A stretch of DNA of 51,250 nucleotides from Pseudomonadota bacterium (lineage in GTDB: Bacteria > Pseudomonadota > Gammaproteobacteria > Burkholderiales > Burkholderiaceae_C): assembly GCA_021841865.1 (NCBI GenBank), contig JAKCDM010000005.1, forward strand, positions 8,822 to 60,071, read 5' to 3'. Position 1 is the stretch's first letter, and each line of letters begins with the position of its first letter. The translations under genes and the position numbers were made by a program. The notes below the pieces were generated by a model, which did no database searches, was not told where the DNA came from, and saw only the letters and a program-made list of their open reading frames with translations. Below, piece by piece: positions 29,765 to 37,192 of the stretch.

Positions 29765-30400
29765 TCAACGCCCGGCCAGCGCCTGCCAGGCCAGGTGCAG
29801 CCCGAAGCCGCCGACCAGCACGGCGACGACGCGCAGCAGCAGCGGGCGGGCGCGCGCGTAGCCGCGCCGCACCGCGGGATGCGTGAACAGCGTGGCCAGG
29901 CCGAGATGCCAGGTGGTCGACAGCACGCAGATCGCGGCCACCGCGGACAGGCGATCGGCGCGCGTGGCGGCGGGGCCGAGCAGCGCCACGAACAGGGTCG
30001 AGAAGAACACCAGGGCCTTCGGGTTGGTCAGGTTGGTGAACAGGCCGACGCGGTAGCAGGCGGCGAGCGACGCGCGTACCGGCGCGGCCGCGGCGGTGGG
30101 CGCCGCGCCGGCGCGCGCCTGGCGCCACATCGACCACGCCAGGTACGACAGGTAGAGGCTTCCACACAGCGCCACCAGACGCAGCCACAGGCCGGCCCCC
30201 GCGAGCAGCCAGCCGACCCCGGCGGCCGCCACGGCAGCCTGCAGGGTGCTGCCGCTGGACACGCCGAGCGCGGTGGCCAGCCCCTGGCGCCGCGACGCAT
30301 CCAGCGACGCGCGCGTGACGGCGAGAAAGTTCGGTCCGGGCAAAGCGAGCGCCGGCAGATACACCGCGACCAGCGCGGCCAGAGCATTCCAGGGGTGCAT
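29765..30400 (-). CDS. LysE/RhtB-family exporter
   Basis: 211 residues with about six membrane segments. The family motif near the N-terminus is PALALPGPNFLAVTRASLDASRRQGLATALGVSSGS in pieces, with FTNLTNPKALVFFSTLF in the middle. Members export amino acids or their analogues across the inner membrane. It starts 35 bp downstream of the hydroxylase-like gene on the same strand and converges with the CoA-transferase gene. Start chosen at MHPWNALAALVAVYLPAL; no good ribosome-binding site is visible. Substrate unknown. Confidence 0.85.
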   Translation of the reverse strand: MHPWNALAALVAVYLPALALPGPNFLAVTRASLDASRRQGLATALGVSSGSTLQAAVAAAGVGWLLAGAGLWLRLVALCGSLYLSYLAWSMWRQARAGAAPTAAAAPVRASLAACYRVGLFTNLTNPKALVFFSTLFVALLGPAATRADRLSAVAAICVLSTTWHLGLATLFTHPAVRRGYARARPLLLRVVAVLVGGFGLHLAWQALAGR

Positions 30401-30435
30401 GGAGGGGCGAGAACGAAACGAAAGCGCGGGCGGGC

Positions 30436-31038
30436 TCAGCGCAGGCTGCGTGCCTGCGCGCGCGCCGGCTGGTGGCGCGCCCTGGCCCCGCCGGTGCGCA
30501 GCAGCACGTCGGCGAGATCGTTGGTGATACCCCACCAGTAGTTAGGGTTGTAGTGGTGGTGCAGCATGTGGGCGCGCCGCAGACGCCGGCCATAGCGGGT
30601 GCGGGCAACGTAGCCGGGGTCGTGGTGCGAGAAGTGCATCCACTCGTAGAACACGAAATAGGCCACGCTGGCCGCCATGGGCACCAGCGCCGCGGCGACG
30701 CCGAACACCAGCGCATAACCGGCGTAGGTCAGCAGGCCCAGCGGCGCCAGGGCCCAGGCCGGCCAGAACAGCCGTGCCACGCAGCGCGGATCGGCGTGGT
30801 GGGCGTGGTGCAGGTCGACCTGCAGGCGCCTGCGCAGGCCGTCGCCGGCCGGCAGGCGTGCATGCAGCACGAAGCGATGCAGCGTGAACTCGACGAACGG
30901 CGCCAGCACCACCGGCAGCAGCAGCAGCGGCCAGGCCGTGCGCAGGCTGCCGAGCCACCACGCGGCGAACAGCAGCAGCGGCAGCAGCGCGAGCATGCCC
31001 ACCACGCTGGGGTGGGTCCAGAGGTCGCGGCGATGCAT
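30436..31038 (-). CDS. Fatty acid hydroxylase-superfamily membrane protein
   Basis: 200 residues with four membrane segments and the histidine boxes of the integral-membrane di-iron hydroxylase superfamily: HRFVLH (about 54-59), HHAHHADP (about 77-84), HFSHHDP (about 141-147) and HMLHHHYNP (about 163-171). Enzymes of this type hydroxylate or desaturate lipids, sterols or carotenoids using O2. The short length and box spacing resemble carotenoid/fatty-acid hydroxylases, but I cannot assign a substrate. It probably forms a unit with the LysE-type gene. Confidence 0.75.
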   Translation of the reverse strand: MHRRDLWTHPSVVGMLALLPLLLFAAWWLGSLRTAWPLLLLPVVLAPFVEFTLHRFVLHARLPAGDGLRRRLQVDLHHAHHADPRCVARLFWPAWALAPLGLLTYAGYALVFGVAAALVPMAASVAYFVFYEWMHFSHHDPGYVARTRYGRRLRRAHMLHHHYNPNYWWGITNDLADVLLRTGGARARHQPARAQARSLR

Positions 31039-31192
31039 GGCCGATGGGGTGCGCGAGGTCGGAGCGTGAGCCGGATTGTCGCACCGGGCATGAAAAACCG
31101 CACCCTGCCCGATGGGCGGGGTGCGGCCGGATTCCAGGGCCGTCACGCGGGCGCTCGCCGTGCCGTGCCGCGGCGCGCGGCCCGCCGCGGCC

Positions 31193-31792
31193 TCAGATGG
31201 TCAGGTGCGCGCCGATCGACAGATTCAGCACGATGCCGTAGGTCAGGTACATCAGCAGCAGCCCGGTGACCGTGTGCACCAGTCCGAGCATCTTCTTGCT
31301 GAAGGGCATGGCGAGCCCGAAGCAGTACAGGAACTCGAAGAAGTACACCGCCATCAGGCCGATGAACAACCACGCCACGGGCATGTCGCCGACCGTCCAG
31401 AAGACGATCAGGCCGAGCAGCGCGACGAGGAAGAAGGCCACGCACATGAAGCCGTTGGGCACGATCGAGCCGCCGCGTATGCGACTCAGGCCCATGGCCA
31501 GCCAGTGGATGCCGAACACCGTGGTTTCGATGCCGGCGCAGTACAGCGGGGCACCCTTGAACACATGGAACCATGTCAGGCCGACGAGGATGTAGGTGCC
31601 GCACAGGAACTGCAGCATGCCCGGCATCCAGAAGCCCCACCAGCCATTCGTGATGTCGGTGGCTTCACTCTTGCCTGGAAAATCGAACAACTCCTGCGGT
31701 CCGAAGATCAGGTAACCGGTACCCAGTCCGAAGAACGCAAGCCCCAGCGGCACGTAGGCCGAGGTCGGGAAGCTGAACACAGTCGGTGTCAT
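31193..31792 (-). CDS. GPR1/FUN34/YaaH (acetate transporter) family protein
   Basis: 199 residues with six membrane segments and the layout of the SatP/GPR1/FUN34/YaaH acetate transporter family. The family signature near the first helix is normally N-P-A-P-L-G-L; here it reads AYVPLGLAFFG, so the Asn-Pro is missing. The rest is recognisable (GWWGFWMPGMLQFLCGTYILVGLTWF, GPQELFDF). GAGGAG 8 bp before the ATG supports the start. It could move acetate or another small weak acid; the changed signature makes the substrate uncertain. Confidence 0.68.
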   Translation of the reverse strand: MTPTVFSFPTSAYVPLGLAFFGLGTGYLIFGPQELFDFPGKSEATDITNGWWGFWMPGMLQFLCGTYILVGLTWFHVFKGAPLYCAGIETTVFGIHWLAMGLSRIRGGSIVPNGFMCVAFFLVALLGLIVFWTVGDMPVAWLFIGLMAVYFFEFLYCFGLAMPFSKKMLGLVHTVTGLLLMYLTYGIVLNLSIGAHLTI

Positions 31793-31836
31793 GCAGTGGT
31801 CTCCTCTTGGTTTGTCGTCAGGCAACCATGACGGCG

Positions 31837-31851
31837 GGAATCCCGGATTCC
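31837..31851. promoter_or_regulatory. 15-bp dyad upstream of the acetate-transporter-family gene
   Basis: GGAATC-CCG-GATTCC is a perfect dyad 45-60 bp before the gene start on the minus strand, in the promoter-proximal region, and could be an operator. The remaining gap up to dabA (to 32034) shows no gene. Confidence 0.4.
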
Positions 31852-32034
31852 TTGTCTTGTGCAAGGTTCGATCCGCCCCCTGGAAGCCCTGGAATGATCC
31901 TAAGGGGCGCCGGCCCTTCCCATTCACAGCGTTCGGTAACAGCGCCTTCCAGTGTGTGACTTCACCTTCCCATCAGGAATCGTTGCGTAACAGAAACATC
32001 CACATGCTCCACGAACCCGCCGCCGCGCGCCGGC

Positions 32035-34572
32035 TCAGGCCTCGATCCAGCGCTGCGGCGCGATGCGCCGCCTGACGCCGCCGTCGGGATCGAGGCACAA
32101 CAGATGCAGCCAGGCGTTGTCGGCGAGTTGCCGCAGCGTCTCATGGCGCTGCAGCACGCGCTCGACGCTGCCCGTGCCCGCCTCGATCAGCACGCTCAGG
32201 CGCAGCGGCTCGTGCACCCACTGCGTGCCGTCGTGCAGCGACTGGCGCGACAGGCCGAGGCGCAGGTCCCCGCCGTTGCCCTCGAACACGCCGATGCTGC
32301 CGCCGACCACGTTGTGCAACAGCTTGTTGCCGCTGCCCATGCGCAACGGGTCGCAGGTGGATGCGTGGTATTGCCAGTTGATCCAGTGCGCCACCAGCAG
32401 CGGCGCGGTCATGAGCGCCTCGAGCAGGCTGCCGTCGGGGTCGCGCGCGGCGTCGTAGTCGTGCAGGAAGCAGCGCCCGTCGAGCAGCACGCCGCGGGTG
32501 CGCGCGCGCGGCGCGAGGATCAGCGCGGCATTGCCGGCAAGCCCCCACTCCGGGCGCGTCTGCGCGCCGTCGTTGGCGCGTATGCGCAATTGACGCAGCA
32601 GGTCCGGCTGCGCCAGCCGCGGATCGACGCCGAGCCGGGGCGCGCGCTCGCGCCGCACCTGGTCGCAGGCGTGGTCGAGCACGCCGCACAGGCGCTGCCA
32701 GCGCGCGCGCGCGTGCTGCGGCAGCAGATCGAGGTCGAAGGCCTCCACCTCGTCGGTGGTGGTGTTGTGCAAAGCCGCGACGAACACGGTGTCGGGCGCG
32801 ATCGCCACACCCTGTGCGCGCAGTCCCTCGCGCACCTGCGGCTCGTTCAGCAGGTGCGCCAGCGCGCGCGCATTGACCTCGCCGCTGTTGCCGCAGCAGG
32901 CGCCGCAGTCGAGCGCCGCGGCATGCGCGTTGTTGCTGCTCTGGCTGGCGTGCCCCACCAGCAGCACGATCGGCGCCTGCGCGGCCTGCAGTCCCATGGC
33001 GCGCAGCACGCGCGCCGCCAGCTCCACCCTGGCCTCGGCGGTCAGGCCGCTCAGGCGCGGCCGGCACACGGCGCGCCAGCGCGTGGGCAGCCCCGCCAGG
33101 TCGTCGTTCACGCGCGCGCCGGAGGGCGTGCGCAGCCAGCGCAGCAGCGAGCCCAGGTAGGCCGGCCCGGCCGCCTCGACGTAGGAGAACGCGGCGGCCG
33201 GCCAGCGGCTCGCGCCGCGCGCCTGTTCCGACCACGCGAAGCTGCGCCAGCGCGCGCGCCCGAGACCGTCCAGCCCCCCCGGCGGGAGCTCCGGCGCCGT
33301 GCCGGGAGCCGGCTCGAGCGCATCCGCGAGTTGCAGCGCCGGCGCGAGCAGCCCCGGCAATTGCGCGCGGCTGAGCGTGCTGGCCAGCGGCGTGTAGGCC
33401 GCCGGCAGGCCGAAGAACCCGGCGAATCCGCTGGTGCGCACGGCCGGCCAGACCGTCTCCAGCGCGCGCCGCAGCGGCTCGCTGCGCACATCGATGCAGA
33501 ACACCGCATGCACCTCGACCGCCGCGGGCTCGGCCCGGCCGCCGCCGGCCAGGCGCTGCAGCAGCGCGCGCTGGTAGCCGAGGTCGGCGGCGAGCTGCCA
33601 GACCTCGTCGGGCAGCAGGGCCTGCTCGGCCGCGGCCAGCGCCGCGTCGGCGGCGGCCCACGCCGCCTGCACCTCGGCGAAGGCGCGCTGCGTCGATGCC
33701 CGCTGCTTGCACTCCAGCAGGATCGCCCCCCAGGCCAGGCGAATGGCCAGCAACTCGCGCAGGTGCGGGTCGCTGCCGCCCTGCAGGCGCGCCTGCCAGC
33801 CGAGATAGGCGCACCACGAGGCCCAGCCCTGCACGGTCAGCAGCAAGGCCTCCAGATAGGCCGGCCACGCCGCCTCGGGCAGGCCCAGGCGCTGCAGCAC
33901 CCAGCGCTCGGCGTGCTCGCGCGTCGGTGGCAGCGCACGCAGGCCCTCGTGCAGGCCGGGCAGCCCCATGAGCAGGCCGATGCCGTGATCGTGCGTCAGG
34001 GTATCGCGCCAGAACGCGTAGAGGCCTGCGCCGCGCTCGGGCTGCCAGTCGGCCTGCTGGCGGTCGAAATAGGCGGCGCAGGTCTGGCTCACCTGGTAGG
34101 TGATGGCCTCGCGCCACGACAGCCGCGTGTGGCGCAGCGGATCGTCGTCGAGCACGTCGATGAGCAGCGGCAGGCGCGACGTGGACGCCGGCAGGTGCAG
34201 CGCGTCGACACAGCGCGACGTGTTCCATCCGGCAGCGCGCGCCGCCGGCAGGCGGGCCAGCGCGGCGTCGACATCGGCGGCGGCGATGCGCCCGCGCTGC
34301 CAGGCCTCGCGCCAGGTGTCGCGCGGCGCCAGCACCTGGATGCCGGCAAGCACGCCGAGCCGCGCCGCGACCTCGCGCACGCCGCGACCGATGCGCTGCC
34401 AGTGCGGATTGACGGCGATGGAACGGTCCAGCGGCCACGCCGGGGCGATGCTGGCGCAGGCCTGCTCGCACGCGGCGTCGATGCGCGCGGCTTCGGCCTG
34501 TCCTGCCGGAGACGGCGGCGCCGTGTCGCATGGCGGCAGGCTGGTCGCGCCGCGGCTGAGATCGGGATTCAT
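32035..34572 (-). CDS. dabA: Inorganic carbon uptake protein DabA (DUF2309)
   Basis: 845 residues. DabA is the zinc-binding, carbonic-anhydrase-like subunit of the DAB complex that converts CO2 to bicarbonate vectorially at the inner membrane. The zinc/catalytic residues are visible: C359 and D361 in FCIDVRSE, H541 in VGHASQSSNN, C556 in LDCGACCG. The gaps (2 and 15 residues) match the C-x-D...H-x14-C layout of characterised DabA. Its ATG overlaps the dabB stop by 4 bp (ATGA), so the two are translationally coupled. It complements the RuBisCO operon 17 kb away. Confidence 0.93.
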   Translation of the reverse strand: MNPDLSRGATSLPPCDTAPPSPAGQAEAARIDAACEQACASIAPAWPLDRSIAVNPHWQRIGRGVREVAARLGVLAGIQVLAPRDTWREAWQRGRIAAADVDAALARLPAARAAGWNTSRCVDALHLPASTSRLPLLIDVLDDDPLRHTRLSWREAITYQVSQTCAAYFDRQQADWQPERGAGLYAFWRDTLTHDHGIGLLMGLPGLHEGLRALPPTREHAERWVLQRLGLPEAAWPAYLEALLLTVQGWASWCAYLGWQARLQGGSDPHLRELLAIRLAWGAILLECKQRASTQRAFAEVQAAWAAADAALAAAEQALLPDEVWQLAADLGYQRALLQRLAGGGRAEPAAVEVHAVFCIDVRSEPLRRALETVWPAVRTSGFAGFFGLPAAYTPLASTLSRAQLPGLLAPALQLADALEPAPGTAPELPPGGLDGLGRARWRSFAWSEQARGASRWPAAAFSYVEAAGPAYLGSLLRWLRTPSGARVNDDLAGLPTRWRAVCRPRLSGLTAEARVELAARVLRAMGLQAAQAPIVLLVGHASQSSNNAHAAALDCGACCGNSGEVNARALAHLLNEPQVREGLRAQGVAIAPDTVFVAALHNTTTDEVEAFDLDLLPQHARARWQRLCGVLDHACDQVRRERAPRLGVDPRLAQPDLLRQLRIRANDGAQTRPEWGLAGNAALILAPRARTRGVLLDGRCFLHDYDAARDPDGSLLEALMTAPLLVAHWINWQYHASTCDPLRMGSGNKLLHNVVGGSIGVFEGNGGDLRLGLSRQSLHDGTQWVHEPLRLSVLIEAGTGSVERVLQRHETLRQLADNAWLHLLCLDPDGGVRRRIAPQRWIEA

Positions 34573-36164
34573 GGTTTCGGACTCGACAGGTTGGCAGACT
34601 GTTTCCAGCTCGCGCCGTGCGAGACGACGGCGGCCGCGTGCGCAGCCGGCGGCGGCGTCCAGCGCGCCGGCCACCAGCGCAGCGCCACACGCGTGTAGGC
34701 CTCGTCGACGTAGAACCCGGCATAGCTCCAGCGGCGCCACCCGGCCAGCGTGCGCGGGCGCAGCTGCAGCAGCACCAGCACCATGTAGAGCAGCGCCAGC
34801 CCGGCCAGCGCGACCAGCCCGGCCGCGCGCCACGGCGCATCGTGGACGCCCAGGCGCAGCCAGTGCGCAAGCTGCATGGCACCGCCCAGCAGCGCGAGCA
34901 GGCCGACGCCGCACGCGGCATGCCACGCCAGCGGCGCGCCCGGCCGCCGGCGCGCGCGCGGCAGCCACAGCAACGGCGCCCAGGCCAGCGCCAGCACGGC
35001 GCTCCACCACCACGGCCAGCCTGCGCCGGGCAGCGCGCGCTGCACCAGCCAGAGCACGGCGGCGGCCAGCAGCGGCGCGGCCAGCAGGCTGGGCGCGGCA
35101 AAGCCCTGCGCCTCGTGCAGCGCGCGCAGCCGCGCGTCGCGCACGGCCGAGGAAGCCGACAGGAAGGCCTGCGCCTTGTACAGCGAATGCCCGAGCAGGT
35201 GCAGCGCCGCGAGCGCGTACAGGCCGAGCCCGCACTCCAGCACCATGAAGCCCATCTGCGCCACGGTCGACCACGCCAGGCGCACCTTCACGCTGACGCG
35301 CGTCAGGCTGACCATGCCGGCCAGCGCCGCGCTGGCCAGGCCGCCGGCCACGAGCACGGCGCGCGCGGCCGGCGCGGCCTGCAGCAGGGGCGCGAAGCGG
35401 ATGAGCACGAAGCCGCCGAGATTGACGACACCGGCGTGCAGCAGCGCCGACACCGGGGTCGGCGCCTCCATCACCTGGATGAGCCAGCCGTGCATGGGCA
35501 GCAGCGCGGTGCGCAACAGCACCGCCAGCGCCAGCAGCAAGGCGCTGGCCTGCAGCGCCGGCGACGCCGGCGCGTGCGCCAGTTGCGCCGACAGCGCCGA
35601 CAGCGAACCGCTGCCGGTGCTCCACCATGCCAGCGCGGCGGCGCCGAGCATCGCCGCGTCGGCCAGCCGGTCGGCGATGCGCTTCTTGTGCGCAGCCAGC
35701 AGCGCGAACGGGCGCTCGGGGTAGAAGCACAGCAATCGATGCAGCGCGGCGCCGACGGCGGCCCAGGCGACGATCAGCGGCAGCCAGGCGTCGGCCAGCA
35801 ACAGCAGCTGCACGGCGGCCAGCACGCCGGCAAACGCCGTCACATAGCCGCGCTGCCGCGCCTCGCCCTGCAGATAGCGCGACGAGAAGGCGCCGATCAC
35901 GCTGCCGAGAAACTGCACCAGCAGCGCCATCCACGCGCCGAAGCGGGTCAGTACCAGGCCCGGCAGCACGCTGGCGCCAGCGCCGTGCACCAGGCGCCAG
36001 GCCAGTTCGGCGCCGGCGCCGAGCACGGCCGCGCCGGACAGCACCAGAAAGTTCCGCCAGGCGACGGCGGGGGCCACGCCGCGCAGCCTGGAAAGCAGCG
36101 CGGCGGTGGTCATGGCGAGCACCGGAGCGAGCGGTACGAGCCTGCTGATCTGAGCAATGGTCAT
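34569..36164 (-). CDS. dabB: Inorganic carbon uptake protein DabB (NuoL/MrpA-like)
   Basis: 531 residues, about 13 membrane segments, of the proton-conducting membrane transporter family (NuoL/Mrp type). It has the conserved lysine/histidine helix TALLPMHGWLIQVMEAPTPVSALLHAGVVNLGGFVL in pieces and HLLGHSLYKAQAFL. DabB couples the proton gradient to DabA. The start at 36164 gives a typical first membrane helix. It is followed by dabA with a 4-bp overlap and is divergent from a LysR gene 97 bp away, the likely regulator. Confidence 0.92.
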   Translation of the reverse strand: MTIAQISRLVPLAPVLAMTTAALLSRLRGVAPAVAWRNFLVLSGAAVLGAGAELAWRLVHGAGASVLPGLVLTRFGAWMALLVQFLGSVIGAFSSRYLQGEARQRGYVTAFAGVLAAVQLLLLADAWLPLIVAWAAVGAALHRLLCFYPERPFALLAAHKKRIADRLADAAMLGAAALAWWSTGSGSLSALSAQLAHAPASPALQASALLLALAVLLRTALLPMHGWLIQVMEAPTPVSALLHAGVVNLGGFVLIRFAPLLQAAPAARAVLVAGGLASAALAGMVSLTRVSVKVRLAWSTVAQMGFMVLECGLGLYALAALHLLGHSLYKAQAFLSASSAVRDARLRALHEAQGFAAPSLLAAPLLAAAVLWLVQRALPGAGWPWWWSAVLALAWAPLLWLPRARRRPGAPLAWHAACGVGLLALLGGAMQLAHWLRLGVHDAPWRAAGLVALAGLALLYMVLVLLQLRPRTLAGWRRWSYAGFYVDEAYTRVALRWWPARWTPPPAAHAAAVVSHGASWKQSANLSSPKP

Positions 36165-36261
36165 CGGGTTGATCCGGAAAACGTTCCGGGTGAAATGTTG
36201 CTTGGCAACCAGAATTCTGTAAATTACATTGATACGAACGTTTCGTTCTTTAAAAAAGAAC
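36165..36261. promoter_or_regulatory. Divergent control region dabB / lysR with three dyads
   Basis: This AT-rich 97-bp region holds three perfect dyads: CCGGAA-AACG-TTCCGG (36174-36189), GTTGC-TTG-GCAAC (36197-36209) and GAACG-TTT-CGTTC (36236-36248). The spacing is right for a LysR regulator that controls dabBA and itself. AAGAA just before the lysR ATG is a weak ribosome-binding site. Confidence 0.65.
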
Positions 36262-37185
36262 ATGAACCTGGAACGCCTGAATTTCCATCATCTGCTGTAC
36301 TTCTGGCGCGTAGCCAGGCTCGGCCACCTGACGCGGGCGGCGCAGGAATTGCATGTCTCGCAATCGGCGCTGTCCACGCAGATCCGCCAGCTCGAGCAGC
36401 GTCTCGGCGAAGCGCTGTTCGAGCGTGACGGGCGCAGCCTGGTGCTCACCGAGACCGGGCAGCTGGTGCTGTCGTACGCCGAGAGCATCTTCGGGCTCGG
36501 CCAGGAAATGCTCGGCCGGCTCGCCGGGCGCGGCGAAGGCATGCTGCGCGTGCGCGTGGGCAGCGTGGCCACGCTGTCGCGCAACTACCAGGAAAACTGG
36601 ATTCGTCCGCTGCTCGCCGACCCGACGGTCACGCTGAGCCTGGAGTCGGGCATGCTGGAAGAGCTGCTGGAGCGCCTGCTGCAGCATCGCCTGGACGTCG
36701 TGCTGGCCAACGAGGCGGTGGCCGCGGATGCCGAGCGCCCGTTCCACTGCCGCTTCATGGGCAGCCAGTCGATCTCCCTGGTCGGCCCGGCCGCGGCGTG
36801 GAGCGGCCAGCGTCTGCGCGTGCCCGAGGATCTGCACGGGCGCGAGGTCGCACTGCCCGGCCCGCGGCATGCGCTGCGCGGACAGTTCGATGCGCTGTGC
36901 CTGGCGGCCGACGTGCGCCCGCGCCTGCGCGCCGAGGTCGACGACATGGCCATGCTGCGCCTGATCGCGCGCGACAGCGGCTGGCTCACCGTGCTGCCCG
37001 AGGTGGTGGTGCAGGACGAACTGCGCACCGGAGTGCTGGTCAAGCTCGGCCGCTCCGAGAAGCTGCAGGAGCGCTTCTATGCCATCACGACCACCCACCG
37101 TCACCGCGTGGAACGGCTCGAGCACCTGTTGTCGGGCTCGTCGCGGGCGCTGCGCCCGGCGCGCGCGGCCGCCGCCGCACGTTAA
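36262..37185 (+). CDS. LysR-family regulator (NhaR-like) of the dab operon
   Basis: 307 residues. The opening LNFHHLLYFWRVARLGHLTRAAQELHVSQSALSTQIRQLE places it in the NhaR-like LysR branch, followed by a LysR substrate-binding domain (about 90-290). It diverges from dabB across a dyad-rich control region, so it probably controls inorganic-carbon uptake. Its stop lies 7 bp from the end of the convergent diguanylate cyclase gene. The effector is unknown; it is distinct from the CbbR-like protein at 34-975. Confidence 0.87.
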   Translation: MNLERLNFHHLLYFWRVARLGHLTRAAQELHVSQSALSTQIRQLEQRLGEALFERDGRSLVLTETGQLVLSYAESIFGLGQEMLGRLAGRGEGMLRVRVGSVATLSRNYQENWIRPLLADPTVTLSLESGMLEELLERLLQHRLDVVLANEAVAADAERPFHCRFMGSQSISLVGPAAAWSGQRLRVPEDLHGREVALPGPRHALRGQFDALCLAADVRPRLRAEVDDMAMLRLIARDSGWLTVLPEVVVQDELRTGVLVKLGRSEKLQERFYAITTTHRHRVERLEHLLSGSSRALRPARAAAAAR

Positions 37186-37192
37186 CTGCCTG

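Noticed and set aside
32104-34698. Long plus-strand open frame of 864 codons
   Set aside because: Antisense to dabA, whose identity is certain; low-complexity Arg/Gln/Ala composition and no recognisable motif.
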